Notes: generated from the letters alone by a model not told the origin. Positions 16,574 through 24,590 are shown, counted from the stretch's first letter. The stretch is DNA of 40,939 nucleotides from Nitrososphaerota archaeon (GCA_029785685.1 JAFLZE010000009.1:1-40939); one strand, 5' to 3'. Translations and numbers: made by a program.

Positions 16574-18580
16574 TTATTTCAGCTCTTTGACCTCCGACGA
16601 GCCGTGGACCGCCTGGACAGTAATGACGTGTGCGCTTCTGTCGAACACGGTCAGGATCGATGGGGTAATCACGATGTACTGCGACGCCTCCCTCTGTTTC
16701 ATCTGCGAGAGAATCATCTTGAACATCGCTTCCCTGTTCTTGGGGTCCATGTGTATGTCGAACTCATCCATTGCTCTCAGGGGAGAGACTATCCTCGCCT
16801 GCAGAGACAGGATGAAAGCCATCAGAGCCACCGACCTCTCCCCACCGCTCTGGGTGAACGGGTCGAGGGTTGTAGGAGCGCCGCCTCTGAACCCGACATA
16901 CAGGTCGAGGCCGGCGTCTTCTATCGTATCCGCCTGCTCGAGCTTGACGAAGCCGCTGGCGTCCGCTGCCGACAGGACTACCTGGTAGGGCGGGTCGACA
17001 GCCTCGACGAGGTCTTCCATCGCCTTCCGCCAGACGCCCTTGCGTGAATCCAGCTCGGAGAGCATGAACTTCTTGTTATCTTGCAATTTGGCGAGCTTCA
17101 CTTTCAACTCCTCGATGTTGCCCGAATAGTCGTTGTAGATTTTTTCAGCGTCGTCTGGAACATCCTGCATCCTTTGGATGTGCGCTGACACGAGCTTCAG
17201 CTCTTCTGAGACCTCGTACGGCTGGCGAGCGGTCTCCATCCTGGACCCCGCCCGTTCCAGGTCCAGGGCCATTTTGTCGAGCTCGGCCTTGTACTCCCGG
17301 GCCGTCCTCTCGAGGTCGCGGAGGTCTGACTCGGTGACCCTGATACGATACGAAAGGACCTCCGCCTTGACCTTGAAGGAGATGTGGCTGTCGGTTGTGC
17401 TCCTGATCACGTCCTCCATCTTGGTAATCTCAGGCTGCAGAGAAGAGACTTCCCTGTCTAACTCCGCCTTGCGGCGCCCGGCGTCCTCTTCGGCTGACGA
17501 GCTCTTTTGTTCTATGTAGACAGCGAGCTCTTTGAGCCTCTTAGCGTTCTTGTCGCCTCCCTTGGACAGGAGTTCGTCAATGGTGCTTGACAGTCCTAGG
17601 AGGTCTTCTTTTATCGAGCGATAGGCGTTGCGCGCTGACTCGTCCTTCGCCTTCTCCGACTCGGCTCTAACCAGGGCGTAGTAGAGCTTCCGCAGCTCCA
17701 CCTGCTTGTCCATGAGGGTCTGATGGGTGTGCTCTGCGTCTGATGATACCTCCGCCTGCTGTGACTTCAGGTCGTCCAAGGCCCTGGACTTCGACGAAAT
17801 CTTCTCCTCAGCCACCTGCAGAGACTTGCTGAGCCTTCCTTCGGTGCTCCAGAGGAGCTCCTTCGACAGGAGGTCCCTGTGCTCGATGAGCCTCCGTTTC
17901 TCCTGGTAGCGGTCGTAAATCTGCTTCCAGTACTCAAGGGCCTGGTTAGCGTTGTCCATGAGCTGGAGGAGAGAGCTCTCTTCGCCTACCAGCCCGCTCA
18001 GCTCCTGCTCGGCCGATATGATCCTTTGTCTGTACTCTAAGAATCCGACGGCCTCCTCCACCATCCTCAGCCGTTCCTGGGGCGTGACGGCGCCCAGTTC
18101 CTCTATCATACCCTGGTGCATGATGATGAGCAGGTTGTCAGGATTGATTCCGAACTCACGGAGGAGCCTCACAACCTCGCTCTTGTCAATCTCCTTGTAG
18201 TCGGCCTCGAACCAGTACGACCCGTCGCGCCTCAGATATCTGCTGAGCATGAAGGTGTCAGACTTTGAGTATGGTATTGGTCGCAGCCCAGCCTTCTGGG
18301 AGTTGTCGAAGACAAGCGAGACACGGGCGATCTCCTTCCCGCGTCTGATGAGGTCCGAAAGCTTCCTTGACCTTTCGGTGTACGCCTGTCCGAAGGCCAC
18401 GGAGATAGCCAGGAGAACGGACGACTTTCCGGCTCCGTTGGGGCCGACGATGAGGTTCAGCCCCTCACGGAGGGGGATTCTTGCGTACTCGTAACTCATG
18501 AAGTTCTCTAGTATGATTTCTTTTACTGTAGTAAGATGAGACGGCCTCTCCTGGGAGGCCTCCCTGACGCCTTGGGACAA
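16574..18580 (-). CDS. Short SMC ATPase of the Smc5/6-related type
   Basis: SMC ATPases form dimers that bind, bridge or extrude DNA. This one has 668 residues, against about 1100-1200 for canonical SMC. The N-terminal head has Walker A GPNGAGKSS (46-54) and Q-loop MHQG (Q156) followed by TPQERLRMVEEAVG, which recalls SMC5. A coiled coil covers about 195-500. The C-terminal head has signature FTQSGGERS (575-583), Walker B SPLRAMDEFDIHMDPKNRE with D605/E606 (very like SMC6), and QYIVITP (634-640). The Thr-Pro stands where most SMC/ABC proteins have the H-loop His and is a Smc5/6 trait. I find no cysteine, so no Rad50-type zinc hook, and no obvious hinge. The TTG start has GGAGG eight bases upstream. 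Confidence 0.85.
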   Translation of the reverse strand: MSQGVREASQERPSHLTTVKEIILENFMSYEYARIPLREGLNLIVGPNGAGKSSVLLAISVAFGQAYTERSRKLSDLIRRGKEIARVSLVFDNSQKAGLRPIPYSKSDTFMLSRYLRRDGSYWFEADYKEIDKSEVVRLLREFGINPDNLLIIMHQGMIEELGAVTPQERLRMVEEAVGFLEYRQRIISAEQELSGLVGEESSLLQLMDNANQALEYWKQIYDRYQEKRRLIEHRDLLSKELLWSTEGRLSKSLQVAEEKISSKSRALDDLKSQQAEVSSDAEHTHQTLMDKQVELRKLYYALVRAESEKAKDESARNAYRSIKEDLLGLSSTIDELLSKGGDKNAKRLKELAVYIEQKSSSAEEDAGRRKAELDREVSSLQPEITKMEDVIRSTTDSHISFKVKAEVLSYRIRVTESDLRDLERTAREYKAELDKMALDLERAGSRMETARQPYEVSEELKLVSAHIQRMQDVPDDAEKIYNDYSGNIEELKVKLAKLQDNKKFMLSELDSRKGVWRKAMEDLVEAVDPPYQVVLSAADASGFVKLEQADTIEDAGLDLYVGFRGGAPTTLDPFTQSGGERSVALMAFILSLQARIVSPLRAMDEFDIHMDPKNREAMFKMILSQMKQREASQYIVITPSILTVFDRSAHVITVQAVHGSSEVKELK

Positions 18581-18607
18581 GCTTCGAGCCTCCGCGGGCT
18601 TGTCGCG

Positions 18608-18615
18608 CTTTTAGC
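18608..18615 (-). promoter_or_regulatory. TATA-like box of the SMC-kleisin-KITE operon
   Basis: The minus-strand GCTAAAAG lies about 32 bases before the SMC TTG, predicting a leader of about six bases. The GGAGG at 18589-18593 would then fall at or before the transcript start, so either the box or the ribosome-binding site is misjudged. Confidence 0.35.
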
Positions 18616-18668
18616 CATTACCCCTTGGGAGGGCACTATTCAGTTTCACCGACCCCCCTCCGGTGACA

Positions 18669-18678
18669 CCTTAAATCG
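18669..18678 (+). promoter_or_regulatory. TATA-like box of the second Lhr gene
   Basis: CCTTAAATCG is centred near 18673, 25 bases before the GTG at 18698. This fits a leaderless mRNA and decides the start of the second Lhr gene against the longer open frame. The 117-base gap to the SMC start is thus a divergent promoter region. Confidence 0.55.
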
Positions 18679-18697
18679 GCGAGCACCGCTCTCAGAA

Positions 18698-21544
18698 GTG
18701 TTGCCTGCTCAGTCTGCGTTCGAAGCGCTCGCTCCGGCCGTGCGGGGGTTTCTAGCAGACACAGGGATGGTTGAACCCACGCCTCCCCAGGTCGAGGCAT
18801 GGCCCCTCGTCTCGCGGGGAGCAGACGTACTCGTGGTTGCACCCACCGGGTCTGGGAAGACCGAAGCCGCAATTCTACCGCTGTTGAGTAGGCTGGTGTC
18901 AGAGGGGCACGGGGATGGGATATCTTTGCTGTACATCACCCCGATGCGAGCCCTGAACCGCGACATGCAGAGGCGACTGCAGGCATGGTGCACCAGACTC
19001 GGGCTCACGGTGGACATCAGGCATGGAGACACCCCCCAATCCCAGAGGGCGAAGCAGTCAAGCCACCCCCCAGACGTCATGGTCACGACCCCAGAGACGC
19101 TTCAGGCAATACTCCCAGGGCGAAGGATGCGAGACAACCTGTCACCGCTGAAGGCTGTGGTGGTGGATGAGCTCCACAACCTAGTAGAAAGCAAACGAGG
19201 GGTGCAGCTCTGTGTAGGACTGGAGCGGCTGAGGAAGGTTGCCCCGAAATTCCAGCTGGTCGCGCTCTCTGCCACCATCGGGACACCGGCTGTGGCTGCC
19301 AAGTTTCTCTTCGGGGAGAGGGAAGTGAAGATTGTGAAAGCAGATGCACCCAAGGAGTTTGCCTACGCCATAGAGTATCCTGTGCCCGATCCAGCGAGCC
19401 AATCTGCGGCCAAGGAGACGTACTCTGCACCTGACTTGGCGGCCAGACTCGCCAGAATCAATTCCCTGATCGACGGCCATGTGTCCACCCTCATCTTCGT
19501 CAATAGCAGGACGCTCGCCGAGATGCTGGGGGAGAAGCTGGCGAGGCTCAGGAAAGACGTTGGAGTCCACCATGGTTCCCTCCCCAGAGAAGAAAGAGAG
19601 CGGGTTGAACAGGCATTCAAAGCCGGAGAGCTGAAGGCCCTGGTCTGCACCAGCACCCTGGAACTGGGCATCGACGTAGGGTCGGTTGATCTGGTGGTCC
19701 AATACATGTCACCAAGGCAGGTGACCAGTCTCGTGCAGCGCGTCGGCAGGAGCGGCCACCGGCTCGGCAAGGTCTCCAAGGGCGTCCTAGTTACCGTATC
19801 AGCGGATGACATTCTGGAATCGTCAGCCAGCATACGTTCTGCCGCCCAGAGGAAGATCGAGCCCACCAGGCCATATTCGAATTCCTTGGACGTCTTGGCC
19901 CACCAAGTTGCCGGCTATCTCATGGACTTCGAGACGATGGAAGCGGACACGATGCTCACCGAGGTGAGGAAAGCGGAACCGTTCGAAAGCCTCTCCGATG
20001 ACTCCTTCCTCCGGACCGTGAGCTTTCTGGCCGAGCTCCGGAAGCTCAGGTTCGACGGGAAGACGCTGTCCAGGACCAGGCTTACGCGGGAGTACTACTA
20101 CGAGAACCTGTCAATGATCCCCGACGAGACGAGGTACCTAGTCGTGGACGTGTCGACCAACCAGACAGTAGGGATACTGGGTGAAGAGTTCGTCCTTCTG
20201 AAGGCGAGGGTCGGCATTCATTTCGTAATCAAGGGACGAGTATGGCAGGTAGAGCAGATAGCTGATGACAGGAAGATCTACGTGACCCCAGTGGAAGATC
20301 CACTCGCAGCCGTCCCCGGCTGGGATGGCGAGATGCTCCCAATCCCCTACGAACTCGCGAAAGATACAGGAAGGTTGAGGAGAGAAGTCTCAGAAGCGCT
20401 GGATGCCGGTCAAGACGCGGTCGAGACGGTCGAAGTGCACATCCCCGGGGACGCGGCCGCCCGCGCGCTCGTGGTGGACCAGATCGCGGAGCAGAAGAAG
20501 ATGGGAGCGCCAGTCCCCTCGGACAGGCTGGTCCTCTTCGAAGGGTTCGGCCGGTATCTTGTAGTTCACCTCTGCTTCGGAGAGTCGATCAATAGGACGT
20601 TCGCCTACGTATTCGAAGAGATCCTGTCCAAGAAGGGGCTGGTGAGGGTCTGGTGGCTCGACGGATACAGGCTGCTGATGGAACTCACAGTGGAGACGGA
20701 GGAACTAGACCTGAAAGCCATCGCCAGAGGGCTGATGGGCATGGCACCGGATGAGTTCGAGAGGACCTACGCGGTAGCCGCCCAGAGGAACTTCCCGTTC
20801 CCAGCGAGGGTCAAATTCGTTGCGGAGAGGTTCGGGGCATTGAGACGAGGCAAGCTCATCGCCCACCCCAACCTCTGCTCGCTCCCCACCCGCTTCGAAA
20901 AGACCCCGATCTTCGAAGAAGCCCTGCAGGAGACTGGGAGGGACCTCATCGACATGGAGCACTCGAAGGAGATCCTCGTGGCGGTTGCCGATGGCGAGGT
21001 TTCGGTAGAGACGTTCATGGCTGGCGAGAGGCCAACCCCCATCGCATACAGTCTCCTCTACAGGTACCTGGAGGTGCCGGAGGCCGTAGCTCCAGATTCG
21101 CTTGGAAAGTCATCCTACCAGAGGATGAAGACGACCATATTCGGCGCCAGCGTGAGCCTCCTTTGTGTCAAGTGCGGCGGGGACCAGGGAGAGACGACGG
21201 TAGGCGAAGTCCCGGATGAGCCCAGATGTAGAAACTGCGGTTCGGGATTGCTGGCCCCCTGCTACTGGGGGACAGCCAAGCTGTCTGAACTGGTAAAGAG
21301 GAGAGAGGCCAAGGCGCAGCTGAACGAGGAGGAGCGGTCGGAGCTCTCACGAGCCAGGCGGGGAGCAGACCTCGTCTTGTCTTACGGCAAGAAGGCGGTC
21401 GTTGCCCAGACCGTTTATGGTGTTGGCCCCCAGACCGCATCTAGGATTCTGGCCGAGATGCACGATGATGAGGAAGCATTCTACAGGGACCTTCTGGAAG
21501 CGAAGATCCGCTTCGTCACGACCCGCCAGTACTGGGGGAGCTGA
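18698..21544 (+). CDS. Lhr-type superfamily 2 DNA helicase (second copy)
   Basis: This is a paralogue of the helicase at 12405, with about 948 residues from the GTG at 18698. Motifs: Walker A APTGSGKTEAAILP, TPMRALNRDM, VVDELHNLVESKRGVQL, LSATIGTP, STLELGIDVG and QRVGRSGHR. Motif II is DELH where the first copy has DEVH. The Lhr winged-helix/beta-barrel region follows. Near the C-terminus is a four-Cys zinc finger (CVKCGG...CRNCGSG), then a helix-hairpin-helix-like GVGPQTASRILAEMHDDEEAF. The two copies clearly differ in sequence, so they are old paralogues rather than a recent duplication. It is transcribed divergently from the SMC operon and is followed by two small genes on the same strand. 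Confidence 0.92.
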   Translation: MLPAQSAFEALAPAVRGFLADTGMVEPTPPQVEAWPLVSRGADVLVVAPTGSGKTEAAILPLLSRLVSEGHGDGISLLYITPMRALNRDMQRRLQAWCTRLGLTVDIRHGDTPQSQRAKQSSHPPDVMVTTPETLQAILPGRRMRDNLSPLKAVVVDELHNLVESKRGVQLCVGLERLRKVAPKFQLVALSATIGTPAVAAKFLFGEREVKIVKADAPKEFAYAIEYPVPDPASQSAAKETYSAPDLAARLARINSLIDGHVSTLIFVNSRTLAEMLGEKLARLRKDVGVHHGSLPREERERVEQAFKAGELKALVCTSTLELGIDVGSVDLVVQYMSPRQVTSLVQRVGRSGHRLGKVSKGVLVTVSADDILESSASIRSAAQRKIEPTRPYSNSLDVLAHQVAGYLMDFETMEADTMLTEVRKAEPFESLSDDSFLRTVSFLAELRKLRFDGKTLSRTRLTREYYYENLSMIPDETRYLVVDVSTNQTVGILGEEFVLLKARVGIHFVIKGRVWQVEQIADDRKIYVTPVEDPLAAVPGWDGEMLPIPYELAKDTGRLRREVSEALDAGQDAVETVEVHIPGDAAARALVVDQIAEQKKMGAPVPSDRLVLFEGFGRYLVVHLCFGESINRTFAYVFEEILSKKGLVRVWWLDGYRLLMELTVETEELDLKAIARGLMGMAPDEFERTYAVAAQRNFPFPARVKFVAERFGALRRGKLIAHPNLCSLPTRFEKTPIFEEALQETGRDLIDMEHSKEILVAVADGEVSVETFMAGERPTPIAYSLLYRYLEVPEAVAPDSLGKSSYQRMKTTIFGASVSLLCVKCGGDQGETTVGEVPDEPRCRNCGSGLLAPCYWGTAKLSELVKRREAKAQLNEEERSELSRARRGADLVLSYGKKAVVAQTVYGVGPQTASRILAEMHDDEEAFYRDLLEAKIRFVTTRQYWGS

Positions 21545-21580
21545 AAGCCAAATAACAGGATTCTGGAGGGTCCAGACAGA

Positions 21581-22264
21581 GTGGTACTAGCTGGAAAAGT
21601 ATTCCTCGTGAGGGAGAACTATGAAATCGACACCCTCGCGGAGAAGCTGAAGGCGTTCAGGATTGAGACGGAGACGAGCGTAGAAGGGAAGGAGTTCAAG
21701 CTCGTATCGGAGATTACTGATCTGAGCGTGGGCAAAGGGTCCCTCGACGGGAAGTTCTCGTTCGATTCAGTCTTCGTCGTCCCTCACCGGGGGGAGTCGG
21801 TCCCCGTCCCGAGAACCTACGAGGCGCCTTTCACGTTCAGCATGCACAAAGACAGAATGTTCCTTGCTGTCTACGACAAGAAGACCAGGGCGAACAATAT
21901 AGCCAATGAGATGAGCAAAGCAGTCTTCATGAGCCTGGGTCAGGTGGTCGAGGCAAGGATAGATCCAGAGACGCTGCGGAAGTTTCATGAGGCAAACTTC
22001 GACGATACCAAAGTGATATTCTACTCCGACGTCGATCTGCCGAATATCACCAAGCTGTCCCTCTACGGGGCAGAACTAGGCAACACCAGCCTCTACACCG
22101 ACTACCTTGCCCACGGGAAGCTGTGGTACATCGTCTTCAAGAGCAGAGAATATGGCTATGTCTTCGGGCTCACGAGGAACTGCATTCTGACCGGGTTCAG
22201 CAAGATGGAACTTTCGGAGTTCAAGAACTTCGTGGGAAACCAGGTCCTCCCGCTGATAGCGTAG
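21581..22264 (+). CDS. Uncharacterised protein downstream of Lhr
   Basis: I do not recognise this family. The 227-residue product starts with a GTG at 21581 preceded by GGAGGG. It looks soluble, alpha/beta, with no signal peptide, membrane segment or cysteine cluster. It opens with VLAGKVFLVRENYEIDTLAEKLKAF, contains a proline-rich VVPHRGESVPVPRTYEAPFTFS, and ends with GLTRNCILTGFSKMELSEFKNFVGNQVLPLIA. It lies 36 bases after the helicase and one base before the phosphoesterase, so the three genes are probably one transcript. The context suggests an accessory role in the same nucleic-acid process; that is inference only. Confidence 0.75.
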   Translation: MVLAGKVFLVRENYEIDTLAEKLKAFRIETETSVEGKEFKLVSEITDLSVGKGSLDGKFSFDSVFVVPHRGESVPVPRTYEAPFTFSMHKDRMFLAVYDKKTRANNIANEMSKAVFMSLGQVVEARIDPETLRKFHEANFDDTKVIFYSDVDLPNITKLSLYGAELGNTSLYTDYLAHGKLWYIVFKSREYGYVFGLTRNCILTGFSKMELSEFKNFVGNQVLPLIA

Positions 22265-22265
22265 C

Positions 22266-23024
22266 TTGCTGAAGATAGTCCCCGGCGAGGCAGCCCTGGT
22301 GTTCTCCACAGCGGAGAACACGACCTTGCTAGTGTCAGACCTGCACCTCGGCCTGGAGAAAGAGATGGCGAAGAAGGGTTTTCGCCTCCCCGCTTATTCT
22401 GTGAAGATGGTGGAAAGGGTGAAACGCACGGCCGAGGGGCATGGGGCGACAAGGCTAGTGGTGCTCGGTGACGTCAAGCACACGGTAGGCAAAGTAGAAG
22501 ATATTGACTGGGGCGTCGTCCCGTGGTTCTTCGACACCATGCTAGACATATTCGAGGTCGTGGAAGTGGTCCCCGGGAATCACGATGGGAACATAAGGAC
22601 CGTCCTGCCTCCGCGAGTGCGACTGGACAAATCACAAGGGACAGTGCTTGGTCATGGGAGGACACGAATCGGCGTGGCCCACGGGCACGCCTGGCCCTCG
22701 CAGGAGGCAATAGCTACCAGGGAACTCGTGATAGGTCACTCTCACTTCACCTATGAGATGCGCGACGCCCTGGGTGCTCGGACGAGGGAATCAGTGTGGG
22801 TTACTGCAGATTATGACGTCGCCAAGTTGATGGATGGAGCAGGGTACCCCTCGAAGGCCAAGGGGAAAGGCAGACTGACCGTCATGCCTCCATTCAATAG
22901 GCTGGTTGGCGGGCAGCCGATAAACAGGAGTAGCTCGTTCGAGTTCGGGCCGGTTCTATCCTCGAGGTCTATAAGCCTCGAAGAGGCCGACATATTCCTG
23001 ACAGACGGGACCCGGGTGACCTAG
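22266..23024 (+). CDS. Calcineurin-type metallophosphoesterase, PdeM/COG1407-like
   Basis: This is a dinuclear-metal phosphoesterase of 252 residues. All signature blocks are present in order: DLHLG, LGDVKH, GNHDGN, a central GVAHGHAW and GHSHF. This arrangement is that of the COG1407 family, related to the bacterial ligase-associated phosphoesterase PdeM, which is encoded with Lhr-type helicases in bacterial repair operons. Here too it follows an Lhr gene. It starts with a TTG one base after the preceding stop. The substrate is not evident; a phosphodiester at a DNA or RNA end would fit the context. Confidence 0.85.
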   Translation: MLKIVPGEAALVFSTAENTTLLVSDLHLGLEKEMAKKGFRLPAYSVKMVERVKRTAEGHGATRLVVLGDVKHTVGKVEDIDWGVVPWFFDTMLDIFEVVEVVPGNHDGNIRTVLPPRVRLDKSQGTVLGHGRTRIGVAHGHAWPSQEAIATRELVIGHSHFTYEMRDALGARTRESVWVTADYDVAKLMDGAGYPSKAKGKGRLTVMPPFNRLVGGQPINRSSSFEFGPVLSSRSISLEEADIFLTDGTRVT

Positions 23025-23025
23025 G

Positions 23026-23394
23026 TCAGGACATGCCTGTACCAAGGGCGCCAGCGATGAGCCGCTCAAGAGAAGCCTCGCCCACGGCTCCGATTACCGC
23101 GTCCATCGGCTGCCCGTTCCTGAACACCATGAACGTCGGGATGGAGAAGACCTGGTATCGAGAAGAGATATTCATCTCTTCGTCGACGTTCACTTTCCCG
23201 AAGAGTATGCTCTCAGAGTACTTGGCCGCGAGCTTCTCGACAACTGGGTCCATGACTCTGCATGGGCCGCACCATACTGCCCAGTAGTCTACGAACACGG
23301 GCTTCGGGCCTGAAACCACCTCGTCGAAGTTCTCTTCCGTCAGTTTCACGGTAAGTTCAGTACTACTGGATTCGCGAGACATGATATCTGACAA
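23026..23394 (-). CDS. trxA: Thioredoxin
   Basis: Thioredoxin is a small dithiol reductant of cytosolic disulphides. The protein has the fold order of the family: VFVDYWAVWCGPCRVMDPVVEKLA with the WCGPC active site, the cis-proline in FSIPTFMVFRNGQ, and a final amphipathic helix. The longest frame uses TTG at 23394 (122 residues); the ATG at 23382 (118 residues) is an equally good start, since the TATA-like box near 23413-23426 puts the transcript start at about 23392. It is divergent from the Nudix gene and convergent with the phosphoesterase. Confidence 0.93.
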   Translation of the reverse strand: MSDIMSRESSSTELTVKLTEENFDEVVSGPKPVFVDYWAVWCGPCRVMDPVVEKLAAKYSESILFGKVNVDEEMNISSRYQVFSIPTFMVFRNGQPMDAVIGAVGEASLERLIAGALGTGMS

Positions 23395-23412
23395 CTCTCC
23401 GCGGGACGGACT

Positions 23413-23426
23413 GCATATTTAAAATT
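23413..23426. promoter_or_regulatory. AT-rich bidirectional promoter element
   Basis: GCATATTTAAAATT lies between the divergent thioredoxin and Nudix starts and reads as a TATA box on both strands. In the minus direction its centre is about 26 bases from the thioredoxin TTG. In the plus direction it is about the same distance from the Nudix start region. Confidence 0.5.
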
Positions 23427-23435
23427 GGAGGAGCG

Positions 23436-23993
23436 TTGCGTCGCCTCGGGTTGGATGGATATGTTGCGAAAGTCGTGAGGGGCCTGGCCAAGAGCGAGCC
23501 TTTCCTGAAGCCTAGCTCGGCGTCTGTGGCGATTATACTGCGCGATGAAGAGCCGCCCAGCGTCCTCCTCATCAGGAGAGCCGAGCGGTCTGGGGATCCA
23601 TGGTCCGGTCAAATCGCCCTACCTGGCGGGAGATCGTCGCCCAAGGACAGAGATCCCCGTGACACTGCGGCTCGAGAGACCTTCGAAGAGGTGGGGATTG
23701 ACCTCAACGCCAAGGCCGAGTTCCTCGGATACGGAAAGACGGCGACCACCTACGCCGGAGCCATGGAGGTCGTGCCGGTAGTCTTTGGGCTGAATGGCGA
23801 GGTTGGGATAAAGCCCAACGACGAGGTGGCGTCCTACCGCTGGGTCGGACTGCAGGAGCTCCAGGCCCCCCGGGCCAAATCGATATACAGATTCGAGTCT
23901 CTCGGGAGGTCTGTGGAGATGCCTGCATATCTCGTTGAAGACTACGTGGTCTGGGGCCTCACCCACCGGATTCTGAGTTCGGTTTTCGTCTGA
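23436..23993 (+). CDS. Nudix hydrolase, CoA pyrophosphatase-like
   Basis: Nudix enzymes hydrolyse nucleoside diphosphates linked to another group. The 185-residue protein has SVLLIRRAERSGDPWSGQIALPGG followed by a Nudix box ending in TAARETFEEVGI. The LLxxR...PWxGQxxxPGG segment before the box is typical of the CoA-pyrophosphatase (NUDT7/8, NudL) branch, which cleaves CoA to phosphopantetheine and 3',5'-ADP. The start is uncertain: TTG at 23436 has GGAGGA only three bases upstream, and TTG at 23451 fits a transcript start predicted near 23445. Substrate assignment is by motif only. Confidence 0.85.
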   Translation: MRRLGLDGYVAKVVRGLAKSEPFLKPSSASVAIILRDEEPPSVLLIRRAERSGDPWSGQIALPGGRSSPKDRDPRDTAARETFEEVGIDLNAKAEFLGYGKTATTYAGAMEVVPVVFGLNGEVGIKPNDEVASYRWVGLQELQAPRAKSIYRFESLGRSVEMPAYLVEDYVVWGLTHRILSSVFV

Positions 23994-24012
23994 GCCCAGG
24001 GCATCTGAACGG

Positions 24013-24450
24013 CTATCTGCCTTCCACGAACTCGCGTATCGCCTTGAGCGTCTGGGGGTTCTCGCGGAGATATTCGGCGAGCCTCTCTAGTCGCTTCAGG
24101 GTGCTAGAGTGCACGTGGTGCTCTATTCCTTCCGTGTCGACGTAGGCCGTCTGCTCATCCACCCCGAGCATGGAGATGAAACCAGAGATGACCTGATGCC
24201 TTTTGATGACAGACCTTGCCACTCTCTCGCCCGCTGGGGTCAGGCGCATCCCCCGGTACTTCTCGTGCTCGAGGAAGCCCTTCCGGGTGAGGTTCCTCAC
24301 CATGCTGGACACCGTCGGTGGCTTCACCCCCAGTCGCTCAGAGACGTCGGCGGCGCTGACGTACCCCTTCTCAGAATCGAGGTTGTAAATCGCTTCTAGA
24401 TAGTCCTCGAGTCGTGAAATGTCGCGTTTTGATTGTAGCACCGCGGCCAT
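24013..24450 (-). CDS. mntR: DtxR/MntR-family metal-dependent repressor
   Basis: This is a metal-sensing repressor of two domains in 145 residues. The winged-helix N-terminal part begins with LEDYLEAIYNLDSEKGYVSAADVSERLGVKPPTVSSMVRNL, the DtxR/MntR opening with its Asp/Glu metal ligands. The dimerisation part has the metal-ligand block around YVDTEGIEHHV. There is no SH3-like third domain, which fits MntR rather than DtxR/IdeR. It is divergent from an NRAMP Mn/Fe transporter, and an inverted repeat lies next to the transporter's TATA box. The likely role is to repress metal uptake when Mn (or Fe) is plentiful. Confidence 0.9.
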   Translation of the reverse strand: MAAVLQSKRDISRLEDYLEAIYNLDSEKGYVSAADVSERLGVKPPTVSSMVRNLTRKGFLEHEKYRGMRLTPAGERVARSVIKRHQVISGFISMLGVDEQTAYVDTEGIEHHVHSSTLKRLERLAEYLRENPQTLKAIREFVEGR

Positions 24451-24477
24451 GCCTGCATGGGCGAGGCCAGCGTTCCA

Positions 24478-24486
24478 GATAAAAGG
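24478..24486 (-). promoter_or_regulatory. TATA-like box of the mntR gene
   Basis: The minus-strand CCTTTTATC has its centre about 32 bases before the mntR ATG, predicting a leader of some five bases. Confidence 0.45.
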
Positions 24487-24542
24487 ATTCTCGAGCTTGG
24501 GTGAGTTTCTGGCTTGGACACTTGTGAGATAGATACAGTCTT

Positions 24543-24558
24543 GTTAGAGATATCTAAC
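24543..24558. promoter_or_regulatory. Inverted repeat GTTAGA-N4-TCTAAC, candidate MntR operator
   Basis: A 16-base element with perfect six-base arms sits directly upstream of the TATA-like box of the NRAMP gene, where the TFB-recognition element would be. A repressor bound there would block assembly of the transcription machinery. Binding by the neighbouring MntR is inference from position and symmetry. Confidence 0.6.
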
Positions 24559-24567
24559 TTTAATTAG
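24559..24567 (+). promoter_or_regulatory. TATA-like box of the NRAMP transporter gene
   Basis: TTTAATTA with its neighbouring base is centred 28 bases before the transporter ATG at 24591, which predicts a leaderless mRNA. Confidence 0.6.
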
Positions 24568-24590
24568 CCACTGCGGCGCTGGCATCAAGG

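Noticed and set aside
16574..18580. Rad50
   Set aside because: No CxxC zinc hook (I find no cysteine), no Mre11 nuclease neighbour, and the ITP in the H-loop position and Walker B context are Smc5/6-like.
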